Shown here: positions 26,901-41,900 of the stretch, piece by piece
How the letters are laid out: the number at the start of each line of letters is the position of its first letter
How positions within the stretch are numbered: the first letter of the stretch is position 1
From: Odiellus spinosus
Lineage: Eukaryota > Arthropoda > Arachnida > Opiliones > Phalangiidae
NCBI GenBank assembly: GCA_963920705.1
Contig: OY987231.1
Span: forward strand, 7,495,424 to 7,559,423
DNA length: 64,000 nucleotides
Direction of reading: 5' to 3'
Translations under genes and position numbers: made by a program
The notes under the pieces: generated by a model
Database searches by the model: none
What the model was told of the DNA's origin: nothing
Seen by the model: the letters and a program-made list of their open reading frames with translations, nothing else

Positions 26901-29900
26901 TTTGACCATAGGACGATTTGACCATTCCAAAATGAATTACTAGTTGATATGGTGGAGTTATTGCCCTCGGGACTCTTTGATAGTTAAATTTAGTAAACGT
27001 TCTTAACGCCGCGAAATTCCCCAATCGAGGCACCCGATTAAAAACCTAAAAATGTTTTTATTGAAAGTTCGTCGACTTCATATTTTTCGATTGCCAGAAT
27101 TTTTTTCTTTTTTTTTTTTTTTTTGTTTTTCAAAAAGAGAATCTTTTGCCAAATTCTTTCGGTCTATAAAGATTCCCCCGAATCTAATTAATTAAGTTAA
27201 AAGAAACGACGCGCGTTTCAGCGCTTTTATGAAATATTTTTATCCCACGTGGATTTCTAAAAGTATTAAATGTCAAAAATCTGACTAAGCTTGGATCAAA
27301 AAATATGTAACAATGGGTTGATTTATTAATTTGAAGTTGGGTTTTAGAAGATATTCCGCTTCAACTGGAGTTTTTAAAGACTACTTTTATTACTTCGTAG
27401 TTAAATATTATGTAGTAATCCGCGTCGTATTTTTATTGTTTGTAAATTGTTTTTAAAGGGAGGGTGAAAATGATAAGTCATTTCTAATATTTTATGGATT
27501 TTACAAAGAATATGATAGAAAATTAGACAAGGAATGGCCGAGACAACTGAAACTCATCTAGCGAAGCGAAACCCAACGAGGGCGGAGCTTTAGACATGGG
27601 GGCGAGCTACGAAACTCCGCCCATAACCGGAAATATGCTAGGCTCTATTTAGTGATAAGAATTCTTAGTGTAATTTTCTATGAAATTCTTGATTTTTCTA
27701 CAAAAATAATTCAGGAAGTATCTAAAGGCAATTACAGTCAAGAGTTAAATCTTAATTAGTATAATAACCCCAAATTACCCATAATTAAAAATAATCAACA
27801 CTAGAAATCGTGGGAAGAATAATGTCGTGGGAGTTTTACGTTCCCCGAATTGATTTAATCACAATTTCTATTAATCTCTTAAAGTAATTCTGTTCCCATT
27901 TAATCTTTTTCGTATTATTAAGAACCTAAATTAAAATTTTTACACCTCTGGGTTGAAACGCGAACGAAATAAAATATATTAATTGAATTTTTGGTTTTTC
28001 AGCTTGATGACGTGGAATTAGGGAAAAACCTAATTAATGATATGTATAAAATGAAACTAAAGTTGTTCTCTATTATATGGAATTCAACTGGAACCAAAAA
28101 GTCACTCCCATGGAGCAATAATAAAGGGAGATACAACAATGTTTAACGGTGTTGGAACGGTCGAGGGGCTAACCCTAAAATCTGTACACCGAATTACGTA
28201 AATGATTATAGCCATTGGTAGTACTAAATTCATAGTCAGTTAAGAAATCACTTTAGTACAGCCGAAGTAATACAGGCGTGTACACCGATTACTGGGAGTG
28301 GTCTGCCCCTCTAGAATGGTCTCCATCTGTTATTGCTCCATGGAATGCTTTTTTTTTTTTATCCCAGTGTATTTCGCCATTAGTCTCTCAAGAAACAGAC
28401 CCACGAAAGCCACCGTAACAGAACAATCAACTGTTAATTGGGTCTAAAATAATCAAGGGACCGTTTGGAAAATTAAATTGTTACAGTATTTTTTCCCAAA
28501 TACCATTTTATTTTCACGAGTAATGGCTTTCTGGTCACAGAGTCACTTTAAATATTATTAAAACTATATTACTTCATATCAGGAATTAAGTCTTGAGAGT
28601 TAAAAGGTTCGTCTTTCATAGCTGGATTTAGGCTTAACGTGAAAATACTCGAAGAAGAATATATAGGAAGTAATGGAGCACGCGGGGCTAGGCTCTTATT
28701 CTCAAGTCGTTTCAAAAATAAAATTTTTGTGACGCTCGCTGGTTGCGGACATTATACTCCGTGGCTGGCATTTTTTGAAGCGAAAAAGGTCTCTTCCCTC
28801 TTCTCAATCTGGCAGTTACTAAAATTAGGTATGAAAACTATAAGGAAGGAAGAAGAAAGACGAGCGAGGAATACGTTGAATGAACCTTGCCTCTCAAAAA
28901 TTATATTTCAAGAGGTGTTGGCAAAATTGTCAAAGATGAGGAGGATTGTTTTACGCCATGTTAAACCTCATAGGTGAAAAAGTAATCGTTGCAAACTCCT
29001 CTTGAATACTTAGACGGCAACGATATCTGGCCATTTTTAATTATCATGACAAAATTGCTACAACTATTAGCTAAATTTTAACTGTCAATCATTTCGAATT
29101 ATTTTACTTTTTTGGCAGAGCTAAACCAGGAAAGGAAAATGTAGCCCCTCAAGCTCAAACTCAACAGCAACCGCAACGAGTTGCTGCAAAGACACCAGAA
29201 ATCGCGCCACTCAATCAAAAGGAAAATTACAGCGTGGTGGAGAACACAACCAAGGTATGAATTTTGACATTAAATTCAAGTTTTACGGTTGAACAAGTCG
29301 CAGAGAGCTACAAATTGAGACCATGTACTCCAAAATAGGCATATAATTAACAAAGTTACGAATTTTCGAAGATGAATAAAGTTGACTTCATCGGAAATAG
29401 TTTCGATTGTGACGTCAAACCGGACGTAGAGCTATAAAATTAACACTATCAATATCAAAGTCACGGGCTGATTTTATTAATGACTTAATTAAAAAATGTC
29501 TGTCTTAAAACCTGATTTCCGGAAGACATTTTAATAAACTATTAAAATTAATAACTGTCTTAATTATGGACCGATTTTGAGCTAATTTGTCTCATTTTGA
29601 AGCTGTCATTAAGTTCAACTACATTATTTAATTTTCTAAACCGTGCAATTATAATGTGAATTATTCTTTAAAGGGAGAATGCAACCTAGCAACAACAAAT
29701 TTTTAATCGATTCCTTATCGTTTTAATATTGCCTAATTCGTCAGTAAAAAATTTACAAACAAATATTAAACTAGAAATAAAATTTAAACTTACCCAGAAA
29801 ATAGTCTTAGCAGGATTCATGGAGACCCTGATTTCCTCGGGTATAAAGGCTAGCAACCAATGAGCAAAAGCTCGTCGTTAATTAGAGATCTCCACGAGAC

Positions 29901-32900
29901 TTCCAAAGCATTCGATTGGTCGCTAGTCCTTATACGCGAGAAAATCTTAATCAGGGTCTCCATGAATCGAGCTAAGCCTATTTTAAATTTATTTCTAGTT
30001 TAATATTTGTTCGTAATTTTTTTACTGATGGATTAGGCATATTTAAACGATATGGAATCGATTAAAAATCACTTGTTAGATTGCATTTTTCCTTTAAGCA
30101 GAACTATATAAAATTGTCCGTTTCTTTTCATTAGACCTTCGTTGAAGATCAAAGGTTGCAGTCATCATCCATTCAGCAACAAGAAACCAGCAGCAGCAGC
30201 ATCAGCCAGACGCAACAAATTCAACAAGAAACCAAAACGACTCAAATCGAACAAAACGCGACGACCAACGCTCCGAAAACCTCATTTTTTCCCCAGACGA
30301 AATTCTCGGTTCCCAAACCGGCCGAAATGGTCGCCAGCCAAGAATCAACCGTCCAACAATTTCAACAAAGTCAACAAGTTCAGCATACTTTTCAACAACA
30401 AGAAACGCAAACCCAATTCTATCAAGAGCACTTTCAACATCCGCAGTTTCAGCTACCACAAAAGCCTCACGCTCCTACGCAGCCACTATTGCCTCCTGTA
30501 CAGCACCCCGAGTTCCCTCAACCGCAAAGTCCCATGCAAAGTAGAGACCAAGCTCCGCAATTACAGCAATTGCCGCCTGAACCATTGTATCAAATGCCCC
30601 CTGAACCGCTGTATCAAATGCCACCGCAACAAACTTCACCCCAACAGCAATTTCAGCAACAACAACAGTCTCCTCAACAGCAATCGTCTCCTCAGCAGCA
30701 ATTTCAACAACAACAAGCTTCTCCGCAACAGCAATTTCAACAACAACCTTCACCCCAACAGCAATTTCAACATCCACCACCACCTCCCCCGCATAAACTT
30801 CAACAACAACCAATGGAACCGTTGTTTCAACCACAGCCACAACCGTTTCAAGTCCCATTAATCGGTCCCACATTTAACGCTAAGACCTCGCTACTGTCGT
30901 CATTACCGGGGCCTAAGCCGTTTCAAGCGCCAAGCGGGGATATAGGAGCCCAAGAAAAAACGGTCAGTTTCGAACAAACGTCCGACGACAAACATTTTCA
31001 CCAATTAAAAACGGAAGCCACGCGTCAAAAAACGGATAATTCCGAGACGCAGACGTTCATACGCGAAGAACAGTCTTTCACGAGGGATGGCGGAGGACCA
31101 ACGGAAACCGCGGAAGATCTGAAACCGGAAATCGAATCGAAACCGTCCAAACCGGTTTCTTCAATCATCCAAGATCTAGAGGAAGCTACTCGGGATTTTA
31201 ACAGGGTGGCCGAAGCTATGAGTTCAACGAGTTTGTCGAATACGTCAAAATCTATCGAATCTAGTTCGAGTCTGTATCAAGTGTCTAAATTCGAATCTAA
31301 GGAAGCCACGAGCGTCGAAAGTCATTCAATGTGGAGACCAACGTCGCCAATTTTCAACCAACCAATCGAGCCACCCAGCGAATTCAAAGGACAAACTACC
31401 CAGCACGATTCGACTCGAGATAATGCTCAGGTCAGAGGTCATTTAGTTTTTCTAATTATTAATAGCTAGCTTACAACGGATATTTTCTGGGGAAGTTTGA
31501 AAAAGTGCACGATCCCAAATCAAAAACAAGTAATTTACAGCAGCATTTGTGAACAGGCGTCCCAAAATTTGGTGTTTCGTTATTGTTCGGGGGAAAGGTT
31601 TGAAACTGGGGGGGGGGCGCCCATTTTGGCTCAAGCCTGAGTGTACGTTTGATTATCGCCCTAGGGAAAGCTTCAAAACTGAACTCCCCTTAATCCGCAT
31701 ATTGCCCCGAAAGGTATTAATTTGTTTACAATTTAATCATGACATTTTATATTTTGAAAGTTTAGTTTGCGAGTTTAGAAGATTGGAATATATAAGATAA
31801 ATCCTTTCTTAGAACCCTGCCATTTGAAAGATTGTGGGAATTCAAAAGGCAAAATCTTATTTTCTTTCCCAAGAATATTGGTTCCTCTAAGTTTTAATCA
31901 GTACTTTTCTGAGTATTTTAACTTAAAAATGAGCTCAAATTCAACCTGTTATGTCTGTGTACTACCATCACTTAAGAGGGTTCCCTTATAGGAAACAAAA
32001 TTGTGAAACCTTTTTTTCTGCTAGACAAATTCTCAAGGTCTTTGTCGGGTCGCCTTACAGACGAATCTTCTAAAAGATTCTATTTTTATACCTCGGAGTC
32101 ATATTTTAAGATTATAGTCTCCCACACTCATTCAAACTCGAAAAGACTTTTCTCATTTTATAATCTGGTAAATTTAATTTTAAAGTACAAGTCTTTCTAA
32201 ATTATTAAGTCTTCAAACTTATAATATTAACAAAAGTTGATAACTTATTCCAGAAAAATAGTTGCGTAACGATCTTAGCAAACAACAAAACCTGACGTTC
32301 ATATTACGGTACAACCAGTACATTCAAAAGTAGTAATTAACAAAATATCGTTTGTGGCAGAGGGTTTTGTGAGTTCCTACTTTTGCCTGCACTGTTTGCC
32401 GTTAGAGGACGCTTATCAACGCCTGCAGGTTTTGTAATTAATTTTTATCAGTTAAGATTCAAGCAGGCTAGAAAATTAATTTTTTTTTTATTAAACTGAG
32501 CATCTGAACAGTAGAGCCAAAGTAGTTTTATTAATAAACTGGATATTGGCCAGTTACAATATCTATCCTTGGAAATAAGTCATAGAAATGAAGTCCATTT
32601 CAATATTAAGTTGAATTCTCAAGGGAAAAACAAACTAAATTTAGATTTATATAGCTGGCCACAACGTCAATAGACCTCCTACCATATATTTTTGAACTGC
32701 CCAGCTAATTTTTAAACTGGACATTTGTCCAGTGAAACCGCCATATTTCCCACTCTCGATCAGGACCTTGGAACGGTAACCCCGAGATAGGTGGTTCAAT
32801 TACTTTAATACCGATAGGTAGTTTAAGGAACTTTGATTGAAATGAATCGAATCAGATCTACCTCTCGAGACTTTGTCATCATTTTGTCGTGGTATTGCGT

Positions 32901-35900
32901 GTACAAATAACTTAATCAGCAACCGTGACAGAGTTAAGAATATCCAATATCTAAAGTAAACACGCCGTAATTACGTAAACATTAATTCAGACGCGAATAA
33001 TAAAAAAATTAACTTTATGAATATGTTCTGACGAGAGACTTGTCCTTTAAATGTTTAACAGTTTATTTTTAGAATTTAATTTTGAGAAGTTACGAGGAAT
33101 TGAGAGTGGTGAAGGGATCATGGGAATTTCTTAATTTGAATTCCATTCCGGATAAATCATTATCGAGAGTTAAATCTGAGAAAAGAACCAGCGATCCCAA
33201 ACATCGTTGCCCTTAATTTTATACATAAGGTCAGGTTGTCATCTAAATTACCGAAATTACTAATTAAATCAGTAAAACTAACTCTATTATAAAACGTTTT
33301 TAATTGTACTTAACTGACGAAAAAAAATTCTTTTATATTCGGTAAACAAAATTAGGTTTTCCCCAAATATTTGAGGTACAACAAGTATTACAAACAAATT
33401 TTGAACTTTCTCGGATATTATGCTTAAAATGGAATAGCTTTTGAATTTATTTTCGGAATCACCGTGCCAAAATACGTATTCGAGAATTTTCAGACAATTA
33501 TTAGACACGTTTCTCATGTTTAAATGAATTTCTAAAGTTTAGTATAATTAAAGTTTGAAGAAAAGTAAGTATATTTCGGACCAATCATACGAGCGCTACT
33601 GAAGGCGTCAATAATATGATTGGTCCGAATTTATAATTACTTAAATTCAAACTTTACCAAATTTTAGAATTAATTTAACACCAAAAACGTGCCTGAAAAT
33701 TGTTTGAAAATTCTCGAATACGTTTTTTGCACGGTGATTCCGAAAAAAAAAAAAAAAAAAAAAAAAAGATGTTCCATTTTTACCCCCAAGTTTCCCTTTA
33801 ATATTTGTTTGTAAATTTTGCGGGTGGTTAATATTACTATTTTAATTAGTTAAAAAGACTTGACTATTACGCGAAAAAACTCGTACCGTGAACAGTTCCC
33901 GGTAAACAGCGTAGGAAAATATTAGGGGACGTAAAAATGATGGAACTACTTTTGATAAGTGTGTCAATAATTTTTATTATAAAATAACTTGTGGGTTTCT
34001 CGTCTTGTTCGCCACGAAATCACGTGGCAGTAGTTATTTCCGTTTTCATAAAACCTTGGGGGTCAGAGGGCTCGATACAGAAAAAATAAGCTTAAGAAAT
34101 GCTCGGTGCTCACGAGCGCTATGAGCTTTACAAGCTATGACGTAGGTGATGATGTCGACGGCAACATTCCCTAACTAAGCTCCTCCTCTTTTATGATAGC
34201 AATTATTCACCGATCTTCACGGTGAAACTTTCTCGTTCCGAGTTTTTAATATTTAAGTTTCATACTTTCCTTCAAAGTGGGTAATTCTTTATATACTTCT
34301 GGTAAGAACCGGGTTATATAATTAAAGTATTATACGAATACACGTAGTGGCACCCTTCATTAAATTTCAAGGGACAATTTATTTTTCTTCCGCAAAATCA
34401 TCAATTCTGTCTAAGCATTGAAGAGGCACTCAGTGGTAATAGAGAGGGGGTCAGTGTCCCCAAACATCCCCGTCCTCTTAAGATCCCGCGCGAGTTGTAT
34501 CTCCATCTTCATCACAAATCGGGAGAGAAGTCTGCCGTCCGTGCCATATAGTACTCGCTGTGTTTTACGCTCACTCGCTTCTACACAGAGCCAGCATTAT
34601 ATTCTACCAGCTTTGCACTTTCTAGAATCTAAAGCCACGTTTACATTGTTTCGACTATGAACTAATCGGAATCGAAATTAATTCAACCCTCTCTTAATTG
34701 GAGGTCGCGAATGACGACGAGTCTAAACGTGAGATTATTTAATAGCGATTTCTTTAGAGCTCGGAATCTGATAATGAATAACTTAGGATATCCATTGATA
34801 ACGAAGCTTTTTTCAGATAAATTGTTATTCGCAAATTATATAAATAGACGCGTATCAAATGGATACGAATTATGTTAAGGTAAAATTTTAAGCTTGATTA
34901 ATAAACAAATTACGCGTTTATTCAAACGGATAATGCAAAGATCAAAATACGACTTTTCTCGAAAACCGTGTAGAATGAAATATAATGATTAAATTTTAAT
35001 CTAAATTCTACCTTCGAGATCTCAATTTGGGTTAAAATCCCCGAAGAAACTCGAGTTTCAAATCTTTCTTATCGGCGAATGAATAACTCTTATAAGAAAT
35101 GGATATGTTTTACTGAACGGATAATATCTGATTGACATTCACGAATCACGATGGTCTTATTCAATTATCAAAAGTTATACGAATTCCGAGTTCTAGATTG
35201 CTTAATCGGTTAAGAGTCAGAATAACGTTTAGGAAATATTCCTAATACACTTAGGGCGAATCAGTGTTAGTTTGGACAAGGTTATGTTTGGACGATTTAC
35301 GAAAATAATAATATCATAATCGTCTGCTAAAAAGGCGTGAAATTCAGCCAATAAGGCTTGATTTAAATCGCGATGAACTCTAATCTTTCAGATAACTCAT
35401 TTTAGCGGACCAAGATATATTTTTCATAGCGTGTCCAAACTTAGCCTTGTACAAACTAACACAGATTCACTCTATATGTGAATTTCTGGTTTCTCGTTAT
35501 TTTACAGGCAATAAACAAAGTTGCGTTTTGAGCAACCAATGCTAAGCCTCGCTTCATTTGCAGAAAATTAATCAAACAGCGTTTAGGGTTTTATTTCGCA
35601 CGATTAAAATATTAAAAAGAGCTCTTTGATAAACCACGTTTTAACTCGTCTTTACTTTAAATTAGACTGGGTCATCATCAATTTTTGGTTTTAATCGTGG
35701 AAGATTGCGAATTTGTAAACGCCGCTTAAGAGTCTAATCTTATAACGCTTTCCATATATATGTGTATATATATATATTTATTTTATTTTTATTTCTACTT
35801 TGTCTTTTTCCCGCTTGTCTCGCCGAATCTTTTCCTTATCCTCGTCTTCTTCTTCCGTCTGATTTTGCACCTTTGCCAATTTTCTTCGCTTCTTCGCCTC

Positions 35901-38900
35901 AACCGTGAACTTTCCGGGCACCCCTCGCCATCGGCGGAGCTTTGTATGTTGGCTGGTACGCGGTATAACCCCGGCCTGGTATATATACCAAACAAACGCT
36001 TTTGTCTTTCGTTCGATCGGTGTTACACTCCGCACTGACAATAGTCCGGGGAAGTTAGTAGCGAGAAGGTGGCTCCTCAACAAGTACCGCCAAAACCCAA
36101 ACAAAGGCCCATCAGCGCGCCACCCATGGATACCAATATATTCGATAGCGCCATGCAAACTCAAATGGTAAGCGTTAACTAACTACGGATCGGGGATATC
36201 GCGCCGTATAGTACAATAATTAAAGGTTTTAAGTATGCCAAATACGTTCTTTCACGTTGAGCGCTTAGTGAACTCTCCCCCAGAGCAGCGACCTCAAGCG
36301 TCGGGATAATCTATCCACCTATTCCTACGGTAAAGACTCCGCACGGGTAATACTCAAAGTTTTGCCTTAATTTTAGTAAAAATAGTAACCAAATACTTTG
36401 AAAAAGGTAACTAAAAATGTGCAGTTTTGCACAAATTTTATGAAATAAATTTAATAAACATGGACGGTTTAGTCACGGAATTGCAATAATATATATTGAC
36501 ATAGTATCTTGGTGTTTTGAGTGCAAAATAAACTTTCCCTTTCTATTGAACAGACTAATCCTCTGCTAATGGTGTAATCGGTTTATGCCTAGCCAGGAGG
36601 TCCCAGAGAAAGGTTATATGGCCATTTGCATTTTAATATAGGGCTGAATTTTGGATTTTTGCTCGATTTCTACCGAGTGGCGAAACATAATTTTATGATC
36701 TTAAAATAATAAACGGAATGTCTACTTTCTATTGGTGCAATAGGTTTTTGCCTAGGAGGTTACAGAGAAAGGTTACGGCCATTTGCATTTTAATATAGGG
36801 CACGTTTTTGAACTTTTGCTCGATTTCTATTGAGTGGTGAAACACATTTAACACAGGGCTTATTTTATGCTAGAAAATATATTTTTCACTTGTAAATCAC
36901 GAGAATTATTATCTTTCATATAAATAATATAGTTAACTTGCCTAATTATGAAAATAGTAACTTTTAGTAACCTTTTTCAAAAATAGTAACTTTTAGTGGA
37001 ATTAGTAACTTAGTATTACCCCTGCTTCCGTTACATAGTCCAAATATATGGTCGGAATTGCGAATTGTTCTCAACAACCCTTATTATTGGAAATGCGCTT
37101 TACGGCATACTTATGTTTAATTATTGCACAACTTAAAAGTGTCATAAATAACAATGGGTGAGTTGGGTTCAGCGACGCGTATTGAAGCATTCGGTAGGCT
37201 ACCGTGCAATGTATTGCCTATGGAGATGGTATCTTCAGTACGAGTCGCTGAACGAAGACATAAACAATCCTAGATTTACGTGTAATCGTAAAATAACAAG
37301 AATCCATTCAGGTTCCATAAGAATAAGGGAGGGCCGCGATTCAATAACCATCCTCCCAAACTTTGTAGCAAAAGTTCGTCCGCTTCGAATCGATTTTCAA
37401 GTAAATCGCTCCTGACACCTATTATTAACCCGCGCCACTAACGACCTTGACATAATATTTTTGGGTAATAAAAATAGAGCCGACCGAAAAAAGATCTAAG
37501 CGTACAAATGTTGCGAAAATTGCGGACGAACTTTTGTTACGAAGTTTGGGAGGATGGTACCAGAGGCTAAAGCTGTGCTCCCATATTCTTATGGAACCTG
37601 AATGGATTCTTGAAAATAATATTTCATCGTGATGTTTTTCAAATGCTATATTTATTTCTAACATCATAACCAAATTGAACTAAAAAAAGTTGGTTTTGGG
37701 GTAAATTCTAAATATAAATTAATTTCGAATTAGAGTGAATCACTTGAATTCAATTAATCCTTACAAAATAACGTTACACTCGTGTAAAATATGAGATGGC
37801 TAATATATACTACCTTTTTCCCCATGAAGTTCAATATTAGGTATCAAATTCATTCCCGCCCTAGCTTTTGGGCATATTGAAAAATCACTCTCTAAAGGGA
37901 GAATGCAACCTAACAACAAGTAATTTTTTTTATCGATTCCTTATGTTTAAATAGGCCTAATCCAACAGTAATTACAAATATTTAACTAGAAATATACATA
38001 AAACTTACCTAGAAAATAGGCTTAGCTGGATTCCCCATATAAGGGCCATCGATCAATGCCATTGGTTACTAGTCCTTATATGGGAATGCAGGATATCCAT
38101 GAATCCAGCTAATCCAAAGTTTTAAATTTATTCCTAGTTTAATATTTGTTGGTTTTTATACTGGTGAATTAGGTATATTTAAACGATAAGGAATCGATAA
38201 AAAAATCCCTTGATGTTAGGTTTCATTCTCTCTTTAACAGCTCTAAGTATAATATATACTATATGTCATATACCACACATTGAAGGTTAGTTTACAGAAT
38301 GGTTTAAACTGTAGCGTATAGATACGCAATATTAAAACACGTAAGAAAAGTAGTCGTTGCCTAAATACACCCTTGAACGAGAATACGAAAAGCATAAACA
38401 TTATGACATCATCAAAAACAACCGGCTTGTCCTTCGGGAACGTTCCAGAGAATGAAAAATATTAAACTTCTAGCCGACAACAACGTACGTTAGATATATG
38501 GGATTCTCCCTGTACACATTTTGGAGTGAGTTGGTAATGTGAAAAAACTTTCGAGCGGATTGTTACGCAATGCTAAAACTAATAGAAAAATAGTTGTATC
38601 CACTCCCCTTCAACCCGAACTTTACAACTCCCATTCGAAACATTTCCAATGAGTTACGAAGCCTAATATTAACCCCAAATATCACACCATCCATCCCAAA
38701 AATGACGTTAAAGGGGTAGTACAATCGTGAAAAAATTCATGGAAATTAGAAATAAATCAGGAAAATCGGGGAAGTTTTTGAAGTAAGAGTACTTTGGCAT
38801 CAATATTGTTCTTGATATGGACCAGGACAAATCATAAGGTTTTATTAAAATCCCTGCAAATATCTGGGAAATTGGTTTTCCAAATGTTTAAGGAACTCTT

Positions 38901-41900
38901 GTAATTAACCATATATTTTATTCTTGTTTTAAACAGAGAATAGAGGTCCACAATAGATTAGTATATTCGGGATTTGTTTAAGCTTTTCATTCATCGTGTT
39001 TTTTGCCCCTGTTTGGTCACAGACCCTCGGCGAGACTAGCGACGTTTAGTCACGTGGTAAACGCCACAACTCTATAAGCCACTTCGATTTTAAAAAAGGG
39101 GGTAGGCTGACCGTAGGCATCCTTCAAATATTCAAATATTTCCAGTTTAAAATAATTATGTTACAATTAATTGGTTAACCAATTGATCATAAACAGTTCC
39201 TTGACACGTATCAAAATATTTAACTTATCAGACAATTCCCTGACCTTTCCCTGATCCTTTGGATCAATTTCCAAATTCCCTGACTTTTCCCTGACCTTTT
39301 GGGCCAATTTTAAATTCCCTGACTTTTCCTGGTAGTATAGGAACCCTGTAATAGCCTCTTCAGACGAGGCGGTATTAGCCAGTTTAAGATTTAACCGAGG
39401 ATTACGTAGCGTTCTCAGTTCTCGGTTGAATCTTATAAAACCGGGCTAATTACGCCTCGTCTGAAGAGGGTATAATGGGACCCGATACGCCCATCCTACC
39501 TTTAGTAAGGTAAATCCACTGTATAGCTGAGAAGCGCGCTTGTAAGGGGAGCTTGTCAGACACTAAGAGTTCCCTGCACGTTGAAAATAATTCCGCCCCA
39601 ATTAAAATTTTGACCAGTTTATGATTTACTATCCCTTGAAGCTGGAATACATAAAAAATTCGACTGAATGTATATACTACCTGCCAGTGGTTGTTTTTAA
39701 GCCAACAGTACATTCGAAAGAAGAAAAAAAAAAATCAAAAAGAAACGACAAGAGTTGAAAAAAAAAAAAAAAAAAAAAAAATCTATGGCACATGAAGCCC
39801 GTACAATTTAAATCTATTTTAAGTCCCTTTTGGCATGAGAGTAGTGACTCGGAGCTATGGGAATTCGTGGGGATCCCGCTCCTAAGTTTCGAGCCAAGTT
39901 TCTCCAATGAACGGTCGCCAGCGTTCGCAGCCACGGCAACCGCAATTTAAATTAAGTCAGATATTATAATAGTAGCAATGTTCATGTAACATATTGACAA
40001 GCGTCTTCTCTTAAATTGTAAGTACAGATAAATCTTTCGCGCGCCTTTAGAAGCTCAGTTTTAATCACTAATTGTCGTACTATTAGCGTTCTAATTACTT
40101 AATTGTCTAACTTCTTTAATTACTCGAGTAAAATAATACAATGAACTTGATAATACGTAATTGTAACATTACGAATGTGGAAAAGCGCTTTTTTAAATAC
40201 TTTTAGAGTTCAAATTGAGTGGCAAAGTCTTTTACCGTTGATCTATATCAATGTTTTTATATTTGTAATGAAATAAATGGTGATGTATAGATCTTGTTTT
40301 AACAAAAAGACAATGGTACAAGGTTAGTTTCCAACCAGAAATTCTTTGAATTTTTAGCAATTAGTACTTCCAGAAGTCTATATATCCCCTTGGGAAAGAA
40401 GTTCTTAACATAGAAATATCGAGGAGCCGATTACTATGTAGCATTATTAAAGGCTCTAATCAGTTACGTAACCACGTAATCGGTAATCAAATTTTACACG
40501 AAATATGTTCGCGATGGACTGCTGGTCCATGAACTCATCAGATGATTCTTTACTCAAAGACTTTGATAATTCATTTTCTTAGAGAGATTCAACCCTACTC
40601 GATTCGGGCCTTGTCAAACTGATCACGCGAATTTAATCACAATTCCAGAGGCTGTGGTGACGTTGGTTTTACTTTTCATTTCAATATGCTCGACTTACCA
40701 AATGAGGAAAATCTTATAATGTGGTCACAAATGGTTCAAATTGGACGATTCCAACAGAATAAGACAGAAAAATAGGCCAAATTAAGAAATCTGAATTCAA
40801 CAAAAGTCGGTCAGAGCAGAAGCCGATGAAACCCTCCTTTGAAGTCTATTACTCCCTGGTCTTGTCTACCCCTCTCTGTATGGGTTAGTTTCAAAAAGCG
40901 CGATTCGTACGCCTCCTAACGGTAGATATTTTCGGAGCGGGAGTTCGACGAGCGAATATCTCTAGCAGCCTTGGAGTTCGTCAAAAAAACGTCGTCGTTT
41001 GTGGAGAGAGAGAATTTCCAATTTTCCGTAGGCAAGGGGTATGAATTAGGACCCCTCCGATCTCGTAAAATTGGGAATTTTACCCATACAGAGAGGAGCG
41101 CTATATGGAACATTAGAGTAGTAGACTTCAAAGGAGGGTTTCATCTACTTCTGGTCAGAGGTATTTTCCATTTCGATTCACATCTGTTGAATTTATTTGG
41201 TATATTTTGTCGAACTCTGTAGGAAATTTTGAACCATTTTTTTACCAAATTATAAGATTTTTCACTTTGGAAAGACGATTTCTTTCGTTATTCATGGAAA
41301 TAAGTAAAACCGACGTCACGTAAAAACAGCATTTTTTAATTTCTTGCGATTAAATTCGTGAGTTTGGCAACAGATCAATTTGACGAGGTTCGAATGCAGT
41401 CAGGTTACTTGTCAACTTTAATATTACGAGAAGAGAGAATAACTTCCCTGGAAGTGGAATTTTAATAGATTTTTGATGCCTTTGAGTACAACTCAAGCAA
41501 AAAGACAGCAGACTACAAACTTATTTTAACTCTAAGAATTAAATAAGTTATAGAAAAGATTCAGTAGCATAATTTCTACCAATCTGAGCTCCTGGTGGTA
41601 AAAATAAAGCGCGGGAACCGTCTACATTTTGATATTTTCAATTCACCCTCAATTTCGTTTCGTCTAGAGGTCGGAGTTTGGACAAGATATAACAGCTTAT
41701 TTTATCTTTATTTGAAATTATCTAATGGAAGTCTATGATAAATCCAATGTAATCGAAATATTTAACTAATTATTATTAATAATTAACTGACTAAGCAAAT
41801 ATTTTTGTGAATTATCTTGCCCAAAATCGCGACCTCTAGTTTCGTCGTAATAAAGATTCGTGGTTAAAATTTTTGTGCCATAAATTAAATAAAAACTCTA

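Larger units (their letters stand above)
38239..40809. other. Intron 5 sequence between elements
   Basis: Apart from elements at 39120-39470 and an A-run at 39758-39781, nothing is supported. Confidence 0.45.

Noticed and set aside
30142-30873. Other frames over exon 4 (plus-strand 239 codons; minus-strand 132 and 85 codons)
   Set aside because: Shadows of the Gln-rich exon: CAA/CAG repeats read in other frames as Asn/Ser or, antisense, Val/Glu.
35778-36171. Frames on both strands over 35.8-36.2 kb (up to 128 codons)
   Set aside because: Pyrimidine-rich intron end plus exon 5 read in wrong frames; only the 36045-36167 segment links in frame.
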